From Streptomyces sp. HD (lineage in GTDB: Bacteria > Actinomycetota > Actinomycetes > Streptomycetales > Streptomycetaceae), in NCBI RefSeq assembly GCF_028369295.1, contig NZ_JAQMYP010000021.1:1-64000 (forward strand): DNA of 64,000 bases, read 5' to 3'. The notes under the pieces were generated by a model. That model searched no databases. It was given only the letters and a program-made list of their open reading frames with translations, and was not told the origin of the DNA. This document shows positions 14,846 through 21,947 of this stretch, piece after piece. Each line of letters starts with the position of its first letter. The stretch's first letter is position 1. Position numbers and translations under genes: made by a program.

Positions 14846-15612
14846 GCGGGGTTCCTCCCGGCCGTGCTTGCAGATGCGTTGTCGCTGTGAACTTGCGTGT
14901 GGGAAATCTTCGGGATGAACGTCGTGCAGACGCCGTCGCCGTGCGCGATGGTCGCCAGTCGCTGGACGTGAGTTCCGAGCAGCTCGGCGAAGATCTCCGT
15001 CTCCGCCTCGCACAGCTGGGGGAACTGCTCCGCGACATGGGCGACCGGGCAGTGGTGCTGGCAGAGCTGCTCGCCTTGTTGAGGGAGGGGTGCGCTGCGC
15101 GCCGTTGCAGCGTACCCGTCTGCGCTCAGGGCCTTGGCCAGGGCTTCGGTCCGCTCGTCCGGGCTGACGGCCTCGATCGCCTTGCGGTACGCGCCCGCCT
15201 GGGCGGCGATCCGGGCCCGGGCGAAGGCGGCGACCGCCTCGCTCCCGCCCTCGCGCTCGGCGATCCACTTCAGGGCGTCCGCGGCGAGCTTGTCGTACGA
15301 CTGGTCGAAGGCGTCGCGGCCGCAGTCGGTGAGCGCGAACACCTTGGCGGGACGGCCACGCGTGCGCGTGCCGTACACCCGCTGCTCCCGGGCCTCCACG
15401 ACGTCGTCCGCGACCAGCGCGTCCAGATGCCTGCGTACGGCGGCCTGGGTGAGCCCCAGCCGGCCGGCCAGCTCGGCGACGGTCGACGGGCCGTGGTCCA
15501 GGATGGACCGCGCGACCCGGTTGCGCGTGGAGCGGTCCGAGCGCAACCCAGCCGCGAGCTCCTCCTGAGGGGTTCCCATGGGGGTCTCCCGAGCCTCGCC
15601 GACGTTTTTCAC
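14842..15612 (-). CDS. sufR: SufR, Fe-S-sensing repressor of the suf operon
   Basis: A 256-residue regulator. The N-terminal winged helix (STRNRVARSILDHGPSTVAELAGRLGLTQAAVRRHLDALVADDVVEAREQR) is followed by a C-terminal sensor with a conserved Cys set: LCQHHCPVAHVAEQFPQLCEAETEIF and GDGVCTTF. These residues ligate the Fe-S cluster in this family. GTG 15612 gives MKNVGEARE and would be near-leaderless at the operator edge. ATG 15579 (MGTPQEEL, good GGGAG site) is the alternative, and an open frame runs up to GTG 15684. It is the first gene of the suf operon and presumably represses it when cluster supply is sufficient. The exact start is uncertain. Confidence 0.88.
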   Translation of the reverse strand: MKNVGEARETPMGTPQEELAAGLRSDRSTRNRVARSILDHGPSTVAELAGRLGLTQAAVRRHLDALVADDVVEAREQRVYGTRTRGRPAKVFALTDCGRDAFDQSYDKLAADALKWIAEREGGSEAVAAFARARIAAQAGAYRKAIEAVSPDERTEALAKALSADGYAATARSAPLPQQGEQLCQHHCPVAHVAEQFPQLCEAETEIFAELLGTHVQRLATIAHGDGVCTTFIPKISHTQVHSDNASASTAGRNPA

Positions 15613-15625
15613 AACGCCATTGTTG
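15612..15625. promoter_or_regulatory. SufR-type operator CAAC-N6-GTTG
   Basis: CAACGCCATTGTTG is a perfect CAAC-N6-GTTG palindrome placed right at the proposed sufR start. This is the palindrome I recall as the SufR site of the S. avermitilis sufRBDCSU operon. With TACGCA as a possible -10 just upstream on the minus strand, binding would cover the transcription start and allow autorepression. Confidence 0.75.
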
Positions 15626-15684
15626 CGTAATTCCTCAAAGCCAGGCAAGCCGCGTCCGGGCACCTCGACGGTGCCCTGCGTCAC

Positions 15685-15698
15685 TTAGGCATACCTAA
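15685..15698. promoter_or_regulatory. Iron-box-like palindrome TTAGG-N4-CCTAA
   Basis: TTAGG-CATA-CCTAA sits about 70 bases upstream of sufR and about 90 upstream of the divergent acetyltransferase gene. The half-sites equal those of the actinobacterial DmdR/IdeR iron box (TTAGG...CCTAA), but the spacing is 4 instead of 9 bases. The binding protein is unknown. Confidence 0.45.
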
Positions 15699-15718
15699 TC
15701 TGACCTGCGGGAATGATC

Positions 15719-15732
15719 TTTGATCGATCAAA
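15719..15732. promoter_or_regulatory. Perfect 14-bp palindrome TTTGATCGATCAAA
   Basis: An AT-rich perfect palindrome 54 bases upstream of the acetyltransferase ATG, in a GC-rich genome where such a word is unlikely by chance. Its position fits an operator overlapping that gene's promoter. Confidence 0.5.
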
Positions 15733-15785
15733 CCAGGGGTCAATTCGCTGGCGTCCTCCCGCCCCGTCCGGGACACTCCCGAACC

Positions 15786-16583
15786 ATGCCGACACCCCCT
15801 CCGACCGGCCCTCTTGTCACTCGGGACACCCTCGCCGCACAAGTGCGCGAGCTAGGCGTCCAAAACGGTGAAACGCTGCTCGTGCACTCCTCGCTCAGCT
15901 CCCTCGGCTGGGTGTGCGGCGGCGCCGTCGCGGCCGTCCGGGGACTCCTCGACGCGCTCGGCCCGAACGGCACACTGGTCGTGCCCACGCAGTCCGGCGA
16001 TCTGTCGGACCCGGCGGAATGGGGCAGACCGCCGGTGCCCGAGGAGTGGTGGCAGACGATCCGGGCCACGATGCCCGCCTACGACCCTCGCATCACACCC
16101 ACCCGCGGGATGGGCGTGATCCCGGAGACCGTACGCACCTGGCCGGGCGCCCTGCGCAGCGCGCATCCCCAGTGCTCGTTCGCCGCCGTCGGCCCGCGCG
16201 CGCAGGAGGTGACCGCCGGGCACGCCCCCGACTGCAGCCTCGGCGAGCACAGCCCGCTGGCCCGTCTGGAGGAGCTCCACGCGCGCGTGCTCCTGCTGGG
16301 CGCGGGCTGGGACTCCTGCACCAGCTTCCACCTGGCCGAATACCGGATCCCGGCACCGCGCGTGAAGCGGGGCCGGCCGGGCCCGGCCGGCTGGGAGGTG
16401 GTCACCGAGGTGTCGATCACCTCGGAGCGGTTCGACGAGCTGGGGCACGACTTCGAACGGGACCGTCCCGTCGTCCGCGGGAAGGTGGGCGCGGCCGACG
16501 CACGGCTCTTCCCGGTGGCCGACGCCGTGGCGTACGCGGAGCGCTGGCTGGGGATACACCGCCCCCGTACGGAGGAGATGTGA
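15786..16583 (+). CDS. AAC(3)-family N-acetyltransferase
   Basis: A 265-residue member of the Antibiotic_NAT fold (AAC(3)/YokD-like), acetyl-CoA-dependent acetyltransferases that in resistance enzymes modify the 3-amino group of 2-deoxystreptamine aminoglycosides. Seen: LVHSSLSSLGWVCGGAVAAVRGLLDALGPNGTLVVPTQS at the start, AHPQCSFAAVGPRAQEVTAGH, GEHSPLARLEELHARVLLLGAGWDSCTSFHLAEYR with the conserved His. ATG 15786 gives the family start. Many chromosomal homologues have no proven role in resistance, so aminoglycoside specificity is not assumed. It is divergent from sufR. Confidence 0.85.
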   Translation: MPTPPPTGPLVTRDTLAAQVRELGVQNGETLLVHSSLSSLGWVCGGAVAAVRGLLDALGPNGTLVVPTQSGDLSDPAEWGRPPVPEEWWQTIRATMPAYDPRITPTRGMGVIPETVRTWPGALRSAHPQCSFAAVGPRAQEVTAGHAPDCSLGEHSPLARLEELHARVLLLGAGWDSCTSFHLAEYRIPAPRVKRGRPGPAGWEVVTEVSITSERFDELGHDFERDRPVVRGKVGAADARLFPVADAVAYAERWLGIHRPRTEEM

Positions 16584-16628
16584 ACCCGGCCGTATGGGGG
16601 ACGGGCCGCCTACCTAGACTCTGGAGCC

Positions 16629-17552
16629 ATGCGAACTGAGCCCGTGGTCCAGGTCCAGGCCCTGGTGAAGCGGTACGGCACGAAGACCGCGGTGAACGGC
16701 CTAGACCTGGTGGCCCGGGCGGGTGTGACCGCCGTGCTCGGACCCAACGGCGCGGGCAAGACGACGACTGTCGAGACCTGCGAGGGATACCGCAGGCCGG
16801 ACTCCGGCACGGTGCGCGTCCTGGGCCTCGACCCGATGAGACAGTCCCGTGAGCTGCGGCCGCGCATCGGCGTGATGCTGCAGTCCGGCGGCGTCTACTC
16901 CGGCGCGCGGGCGGACGAGATGCTGCGGCACGTGGCGAAACTGCACGCGCATCCCCTGGACGTCGACGCCCTCATCGAGCGGCTCGGCCTCGACAGCTGC
17001 GGCCGGACCACCTACCGCCGTCTCTCCGGCGGCCAGCAGCAGCGGCTCGCGCTCGCCATGGCCGTGGTCGGCCGCCCCGAGCTGGTGTTCCTGGACGAGC
17101 CGACCGCCGGGCTCGACCCGCAGGCCCGCCGGTCCACCTGGGACCTGATCCGGGAGCTGCGCGCCGACGGTGTCTCCGTGATCCTCACCACCCACTACAT
17201 GGACGAGGCCGAGCAGCTCGCCGACGACGTCGCGATCATCGACGCCGGCCGGGTCATCGCCCAGGGCTCCCCCGAGGAGCTGTGCCGCGGCGGCGCCGAG
17301 AACACCCTGCGCTTCATCGGCCGCCCCGGCCTGGACGTGGGGTCCCTGCTGAAGGCCCTGCCCGCCGACTGCACGGCCGCGGAGCTGACGCCGGGCTCGT
17401 ACCGGGTCGTCGGCAAGGTCGACCCCCAGCTGCTCGCGACGGTGACGTCGTGGTGTGCGCAGCACGGGGTGATGCCGGAGAAGATCTCGGTCGAGCGGCA
17501 CACCCTGGAGGACGTTTTCCTGGAACTGACCGGCAAGGAGCTACGTTCATGA
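16629..17552 (+). CDS. ABC-2 type exporter ATPase
   Basis: A 307-residue DrrA-type nucleotide-binding protein. Walker A GPNGAGKTT near residue 39, signature LSGGQQQRLALAMAVVG, Walker B LVFLDEPTAGLD, and the H-loop THYMDEAEQ are present, followed by the ~80-residue C-terminal regulatory domain. ATG 16629 may be leaderless: TAGACT lies 8 bases upstream at 16615-16620. The gene ends LELTGKELRS. The last 33 bases, including the ribosome site for the next gene, are repeated about 116 bases downstream. With the permease it forms an exporter of unknown substrate, and the cta neighbour does not define it. Confidence 0.9.
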   Translation: MRTEPVVQVQALVKRYGTKTAVNGLDLVARAGVTAVLGPNGAGKTTTVETCEGYRRPDSGTVRVLGLDPMRQSRELRPRIGVMLQSGGVYSGARADEMLRHVAKLHAHPLDVDALIERLGLDSCGRTTYRRLSGGQQQRLALAMAVVGRPELVFLDEPTAGLDPQARRSTWDLIRELRADGVSVILTTHYMDEAEQLADDVAIIDAGRVIAQGSPEELCRGGAENTLRFIGRPGLDVGSLLKALPADCTAAELTPGSYRVVGKVDPQLLATVTSWCAQHGVMPEKISVERHTLEDVFLELTGKELRS

Positions 17553-17668
17553 TTCCGGCCCACATCGAGATCGGCCGGGGGTCCGGCCCGCGGCGCAGCC
17601 GCAATCAGGTGCAGCGCCCCCGGGAAGACACAGCCCTGGAACTGACCGGCAAGGAGCTGCGTTCGTGA
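17520..17668 (+). repeat. 33-bp direct repeat flanking an 84-bp insert at the ATPase/permease junction
   Basis: The end of the ATPase gene (17520-17552, encoding LELTGKELRS and stop) recurs at 17636-17668 with two base changes. Both copies contain the AAGGAG ribosome site and a start codon overlapping the stop (ATGA in the first, GTGA in the second). The ancestral state was probably a direct GTGA overlap of ATPase and permease. The intervening bases 17553-17635 do not resemble other parts of the window. Confidence 0.85.
17549..17668 (+). CDS. 39-codon ORF created by the junction duplication
   Basis: Starts ATG 17549 inside the ATPase stop (ATGA), with AAGGAG upstream. It encodes MIPAHIEIGRGSGPRRSRN... 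and ends with a repeat of the ATPase C-terminus (LELTGKELRS), stopping at TGA 17668, which overlaps the GTG of the permease. It is thus perfectly placed for coupled translation ATPase-ORF-permease. Whether the peptide does anything is unknown; it may only carry ribosomes across the insert. Confidence 0.45.
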   Translation: MIPAHIEIGRGSGPRRSRNQVQRPREDTALELTGKELRS

Positions 17669-18447
17669 CCACCGTCGGTACGGGCTCGGGTACGTACACC
17701 CCCCAGCCGGGGGCCGCCCCCCTCCCCCGCATGATCGCGGCCCAGGCGGCACTTGAGACCAAGATGCTGCTGCGCAACGGCGAGCAGCTGCTCCTGACCG
17801 TCGTGATCCCCACCCTGCTGCTGGTCCTCTTCAGCTCGGTGGACATCGTCGACACGGGCGCCGGCGAGGCCGTCGACTTCCTCGCCCCCGGCATCCTCGC
17901 GCTCGCGGTGATGTCGACGGCGTTCACGGGCCAGGCCATCGCCACGGGCTTCGAGCGCCGGTACGGCGTGCTCAAGCGGCTGGCCTCCTCGCCGCTCCCC
18001 CGCTGGGCCCTGATGACGGCGAAGACGGTGTCGGTGCTGGTCACCGAGGTGCTGCAGATCGTGCTGCTGACGGTGATCGCGTTCGCGCTGGGCTGGTCGC
18101 CGCACGGAAATCCGGCCGCCGTCGTCCTTCTGCTCGTCCTCGGGACGGCCGCCTTCTCCGGGCTCGGCCTGCTGATGGCCGGCACGCTCAAGGCGGAGGC
18201 GACACTGGCTGCCGCCAACCTCGTCTTCCTGCTCCTGCTCGTCGGCGGCGGCGTCATCGTGCCGTTGGACAAGTTCCCGCCGGGCGCCCAGGACGTGCTC
18301 GGTCTGCTTCCCATCTCGGCACTCTCCGACGGGCTGCGGGACGTACTGCAGCACGGGGCCGGGATGCCCTGGGGTGACCTGGGGATCCTGGCCGTGTGGG
18401 CGGTCGTGGGGCTCGCCGCGGCGGGGAAGTTCTTCCGCTGGGAGTAG
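17665..18447 (+). CDS. ABC-2 type exporter permease
   Basis: A 260-residue membrane protein of the ABC-2 (DrrB-like) family with about six helices: QLLLTVVIPTLLLVLF, FLAPGILALAVMSTAF, VLQIVLLTVIAFALG, VVLLLVLGTAAFSGLGLLMAG, LAAANLVFLLLLVGGGVIVPL, and a C-terminal AVWAVVGLAAAGKFF. The family-typical cytoplasmic ERRYGVLKRLASSPLPR segment is present between helices 2 and 3. GTG 17665 overlaps the preceding short ORF and has AAGGAG upstream. It works with the adjacent ATPase; the substrate is unknown. Confidence 0.9.
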   Translation: MTTVGTGSGTYTPQPGAAPLPRMIAAQAALETKMLLRNGEQLLLTVVIPTLLLVLFSSVDIVDTGAGEAVDFLAPGILALAVMSTAFTGQAIATGFERRYGVLKRLASSPLPRWALMTAKTVSVLVTEVLQIVLLTVIAFALGWSPHGNPAAVVLLLVLGTAAFSGLGLLMAGTLKAEATLAAANLVFLLLLVGGGVIVPLDKFPPGAQDVLGLLPISALSDGLRDVLQHGAGMPWGDLGILAVWAVVGLAAAGKFFRWE

Positions 18448-18499
18448 GTCCGTAAGCCCTCGCCCGGGACCCTCGTGAAAGCGTGCACAAGCGGCCGCC

Positions 18500-18505
18500 T
18501 ACGAT
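18500..18505 (+). promoter_or_regulatory. Leaderless-type -10 box (TACGAT) for ctaA
   Basis: TACGAT lies 7 bases before the GTG at 18513, the spacing seen at leaderless Streptomyces genes. No ribosome binding site precedes the GTG. The -35 region is not clear. Confidence 0.45.
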
Positions 18506-18512
18506 AGGGCGC

Positions 18513-19517
18513 GTGCCAAACGTGACCCGCGCCGACGCCATGGCGGCCGTGCGCAACCCCCTCGCCTTCATCGCCGCACGCTGGACCCCGACCCCGAGAA
18601 CGGTCCGGCGGGCGGCTCTCGCCGCGCTCGTGATGTCGGTGATCATCGTGGTCACCGGCGGCGCGGTACGCCTCACCGGGTCCGGGCTCGGCTGCCCGAC
18701 CTGGCCCAAGTGCACCGACGACTCGCTCACCGCCACCAGCGAGATGGGCGTCCACGGTGTGATCGAGTTCGGCAACCGGATGCTGACGTACGTGCTGTGC
18801 GCGGCCGTCGGCTGGGCGATCATCGCCGCGCGCTCCGAGAAGCCGTACCGGCGCAGCCTGACCCGGCTCGGCTGGGCGCAGTTCTGGATCGTGATGAGCA
18901 ACGCGGTGCTCGGCGGCATCGTCGTGCTGGTCGGCCTCAACCCGTACACGGTCGCGGCGCACTTCCTGCTCTCCTCCGCCCTGATCGCCGTCGCGACGGT
19001 GATGTGGCAGCGCACCCGGGAGGGCGACAGCGCGCCGCGTCCACTGGTCGGCAAGGCGGTGCAGCAGCTGGTGTGGTTCCTGGTCGCGGCGTCGGTGCTG
19101 CTGATCGCGGTCGGTACGGTCGTCACCGGCGCGGGTCCGCACGCGGGCGACTCCAGCGAGGTCGAGCGGATGCCGCTCGACTGGGAGAACGTCACCAAGC
19201 TGCACGCCGTGCTGGCCTGGATCGTGGTCACGCTGACGTTCGCCCTGTGGTTCGTGCTCAAGGCGGTCGACGCCCCCAAGGGCCCCCTGAACCGCACCCG
19301 CGACCTCTTCCTGATCCTCCTCGCGCAGGGCGTCATCGGCTACGTCCAGTACTTCACGGACCTCCCGGAGCTCCTGGTCGGCCTGCACATGTTCGGTTCG
19401 GCCGTGATGTGGATCGCGGTGCTGCGGGTGCTATTGGCGCTGCGTGAGCGGCCCGCGGAGGGCGTGGAGGTCCCCGGTCCCGCGCAGTCGGGGTCAGCGG
19501 TGGGGGCCGGGGTCTGA
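18513..19517 (+). CDS. ctaA: Haem A synthase (COX15/CtaA)
   Basis: Oxidises haem O to haem A for the aa3-type cytochrome oxidase. The 334-residue protein has eight predicted helices. Conserved His residues lie in helix-bordering segments MGVHGVIEFGNRMLTYV, YTVAAHFLLSSALIAVA, VTKLHAVLAWIVVTL and LLVGLHMFGSAVMWIA, and the GSGLGCPTWPKC segment carries the Cys pair characteristic of the family. GTG 18513 (VPNVTRAD) is preferred over the upstream codon at 18483 because TACGAT fits a leaderless promoter. Its 3' end overlaps the convergent membrane-protein gene by 24 bases. The partner ctaB is ~5.5 kb away, separated by the accessory block. Confidence 0.93.
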   Translation: MPNVTRADAMAAVRNPLAFIAARWTPTPRTVRRAALAALVMSVIIVVTGGAVRLTGSGLGCPTWPKCTDDSLTATSEMGVHGVIEFGNRMLTYVLCAAVGWAIIAARSEKPYRRSLTRLGWAQFWIVMSNAVLGGIVVLVGLNPYTVAAHFLLSSALIAVATVMWQRTREGDSAPRPLVGKAVQQLVWFLVAASVLLIAVGTVVTGAGPHAGDSSEVERMPLDWENVTKLHAVLAWIVVTLTFALWFVLKAVDAPKGPLNRTRDLFLILLAQGVIGYVQYFTDLPELLVGLHMFGSAVMWIAVLRVLLALRERPAEGVEVPGPAQSGSAVGAGV

Positions 19518-20177
19518 CGAGCCGTCGGCCCGGCCCGCCCGGTCCGGCGAGCCCTGCGGTGACCTGCCGTTGTCGGACGTGCTCGGGGTCAGTCCTTCTC
19601 CCGGGCTGTCCTGCGGTGCCGTCAGGAGTGTGTTGAACACGGCGCGCAGCTTGTCCACGGTCTGCCGGGAGAACATCCCCACCAAGGCGGCCACGGCCGC
19701 CACCCCGTACGGATTGATCACCTCGGACGACGCCACGCTCGTCGTGAGCCCACCGCGCAGCACGCAGTAGACGACGAGGGCCAACGCCGCCCCGACGAAC
19801 GGCTCCAGCAGGTACATCGTCATCCAGCTGCGGCGCAGCCGCCGGTTTCCGACGTACTCGTACACCGAGCGCAGCACATGGATCAGGGCTCCCAGGCCAC
19901 CTGCCGACACGACGACCAGGAAGAGCAGGGTGTCGCGCGACAGGCCGATCGTCCAGAACAGGATCCGGGTGCTGGTCTCCGTCACGGTGCCGCCGTCCGG
20001 TGCGGTGGGCGGCGGCCATGCCTGGAGCAGGACCGTGATGAGCGCGGCGGTGAGGAACAGCAGTACGCCGACCAGGACGACGACGTCCCATGCCGTCGCG
20101 AACTGGGTGCCCACGTCCATCCGCTGCGGCTGCCGCGCGGGCGGCCGATCCGGCTGCGCCGTTCCCCCTTCCGCCAT
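19494..20177 (-). CDS. Membrane protein of unknown function
   Basis: A 227-residue protein with four likely helices: VVVLVGVLLFLTAALITVLLQ, LFLVVVSAGGLGALIHVLRS, MYLLEPFVGAALALVVYCVL, and VAAVAALVGMFSRQTVDKL. The tail is Ser/Pro/Asp-rich. The middle R-R-S-W-M-T-M-Y-L-L-E-P-F-V-G-A-A-L segment looks conserved, as does the MFSRQTVDKLRAVFNTLL end. The ATG at 20177 lies 9 bases downstream of the ROK gene, so it is likely its operon partner. No transport or enzyme motif recognised. Confidence 0.7.
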   Translation of the reverse strand: MAEGGTAQPDRPPARQPQRMDVGTQFATAWDVVVLVGVLLFLTAALITVLLQAWPPPTAPDGGTVTETSTRILFWTIGLSRDTLLFLVVVSAGGLGALIHVLRSVYEYVGNRRLRRSWMTMYLLEPFVGAALALVVYCVLRGGLTTSVASSEVINPYGVAAVAALVGMFSRQTVDKLRAVFNTLLTAPQDSPGEGLTPSTSDNGRSPQGSPDRAGRADGSSDPGPHR

Positions 20178-20186
20178 CGTGCGCTC

Positions 20187-21716
20187 CTAGTCCCGGCCGA
20201 GCCTGTCCCGTGCGACCGCGGCTGCGGCGCGGGCTCCCAGCTCGTCCTCGTAGGGGCGGGTCACCAGCCGTGCTTCGCCCGCCGTGGAGAACGCGTGCTC
20301 GGTGCAGGTGTTTCGGACCGCGTTCATGAAGACCTGCGCGGCGGGAAACTCCTCCCGCCCCTCCGTCACCAGCGCCTCGGGGCCGTACACCACGACGCGT
20401 TCCGGATTGGTGAGGTTGAGCAGGTCGGCAAGGCCGAGGCCCAGTGCGCGGCCGGCTTCCTCCAGGGAGTCGTTGACGGCCTTGCTCTCCTTGCCGAGCA
20501 GGGCGAGCGCGGCACTCAGATCCGGTACGTCGTGCCCGGTCAGCTCGTCGACCCGGCGGGCGATGGCGTCGGTGCCCGCGACGCTCTCCAGGCAGCCGCT
20601 GTTCCCGCAGCTGCATTCATGGCCGCAATAACTCTCGACGACGACATGTCCGATCTCGCCCGCGGCCCCCGACGCCCCGTGCAGAATCCGGCCGTCGACC
20701 ATCAGTCCGGCGCCGATGCCCTTGTCGAGCAGGACCACGGCGAAGTCGTCGCTGTCCCCGGCGTCGCCCCGTGTCCGGGCCAGTTGGGCCAGGGCGTTGG
20801 CGTCGTTCTCCAGGACGGTCGGCAGACCGGTCGCCTCCTGCAGCGCTGCCGCCCATGAGAAGCCCGCCAAGTCGGTGTCCGACGCGTAGTTGGACGCGTT
20901 GACGACATCACCGCGTCCGCTCGCCACATGGCCGCCGATCTCCACACCCAGGGCGGTCCGGCCGGCCTGCGCGGCGTCGGCGGCCGCCGGTACCTCGTCC
21001 AGCAGACGGTGCACGAGTTCGGTGAAGGCGGCGGTCAGCTCCTCCTGTCCACCGAGGCGCTCATCGCTGCTCGCCGTGGCCAGGACCTCGCCCTGCGGGT
21101 CGGTCACCACGCCGGTCAATGCGGAGGGCCGCACCTTGACGCCCACGCAGTAGTCGAGGCGTGTGGGCTCCGGGGCGAGCAGCCCGGCCTGCTCCAGGTA
21201 CTGCGCACCGCGCGGGGTGATTCCCCAGGAGTTGTGCCGCCATTGCCGGCTCTTCCACGCCACACCGGCGCCGAGCATCTTCCGTCCGATGCGGCTGACC
21301 TCGGTGATGTCCACGTCCAGCAGCTTCGCGAGCTGCTCGTTGCTGAGACCGGGCTCGCGGGCGACCGCGGTCAGGAAGCGGGCCGCGTGCCCCTGCGGGT
21401 CGAGGGCCAGCTGCAGGCCCGAGGGGAGTCGGCGCAGCGCCCAGTAGGTCATGTCGATCAGTCCGAGCAGGCGGCCGTGCTGCTGTGCACGTGTCCCCTT
21501 GTCCCGGTCGGCACGCAGATGGCTGCCGTACAGCCTGCGCAGCCCGTCATGGGCGGCCCGGAGCGCCGGTTCGTCGGCGGTCAACGATGCGTCGGTGACG
21601 ATCATGGCCAGGGAACTGAACTTCCCCGACGGTATCTCGTCCAGCGACCTCATCTCCTCCAGGATGGCCCTCACTTCGGTTAACCGATCACGCTCGGGCT
21701 CCTTCGACTCACTCAT
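20187..21716 (-). CDS. ROK-family regulator/kinase with an extended N-terminus and a TTA codon
   Basis: A 509-residue protein. The first ~100 residues are helical and unlike other regulators I know. Residues ~115-180 look like a winged helix (LTAVAREPGLSNEQLAKLLDVDITEVSRIGRKMLGAGV), followed by a ROK domain: GVEIGGHVASG, LENDANALAQLARTRG, GIGAGLMVDGRILHGASGAAGEIGHVVVE and the zinc site CGHECSCGNSGCLES. The ROK catalytic Asp is present in ENDAN, so sugar-kinase activity is possible. Leu12 is encoded by TTA (21683-21681), the rarest Streptomyces codon, making translation dependent on the bldA tRNA. It is divergent from the nitrilase-like gene, which also carries TTA. Confidence 0.82.
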   Translation of the reverse strand: MSESKEPERDRLTEVRAILEEMRSLDEIPSGKFSSLAMIVTDASLTADEPALRAAHDGLRRLYGSHLRADRDKGTRAQQHGRLLGLIDMTYWALRRLPSGLQLALDPQGHAARFLTAVAREPGLSNEQLAKLLDVDITEVSRIGRKMLGAGVAWKSRQWRHNSWGITPRGAQYLEQAGLLAPEPTRLDYCVGVKVRPSALTGVVTDPQGEVLATASSDERLGGQEELTAAFTELVHRLLDEVPAAADAAQAGRTALGVEIGGHVASGRGDVVNASNYASDTDLAGFSWAAALQEATGLPTVLENDANALAQLARTRGDAGDSDDFAVVLLDKGIGAGLMVDGRILHGASGAAGEIGHVVVESYCGHECSCGNSGCLESVAGTDAIARRVDELTGHDVPDLSAALALLGKESKAVNDSLEEAGRALGLGLADLLNLTNPERVVVYGPEALVTEGREEFPAAQVFMNAVRNTCTEHAFSTAGEARLVTRPYEDELGARAAAAVARDRLGRD

Positions 21717-21947
21717 GTCGCTCTCCTTCCTCGCCCCCGGTTTTGGGTTGCTCCCCCACCATGAAGGGGCGTCAAGTGAGTGTCAAGTGATGATTCATGA
21801 TCCTTTCCGAGCCTTTACAGGAACCCGGCGAATGATCGAGCAAGGCACACCGCAGCGCATTTGTGACCTGTTTTTCGAGGAATCCGGTACAACCGCATGT
21901 AGGGCTCCACTAATATCCGGCTACGTGCTCACGCTTCGGGGGGAAAG
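21717..21947. promoter_or_regulatory. Divergent promoter region, ROK gene / nitrilase-like gene
   Basis: A 231-base gap of lower GC than its surroundings. GTCAAGTGA is repeated directly at 21771 and 21782 (11-base period), a candidate operator. TAATAT at 21911-21916 could be the -10 of the nitrilase-like gene, 31 bases before its ATG. GGGGGGAAAG immediately before ATG 21948 is its ribosome site. Confidence 0.45.

Noticed and set aside
13610..14890. A 426-codon plus-strand frame over sufB
   Set aside because: Antisense shadow of a strongly conserved gene, without recognisable domains.
9013..15612. The AAC(3)-like gene and suf operon considered as part of an antibiotic cluster
   Set aside because: No biosynthetic core enzymes (PKS, NRPS, terpene, RiPP) are seen anywhere in the window. 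The AAC(3) fold is common as a stand-alone gene in Streptomyces.
17547..19388. A 613-codon minus-strand frame over the ABC permease and ctaA
   Set aside because: Shadow of two clear membrane-protein genes on the plus strand; composition is that of reversed hydrophobic codons.
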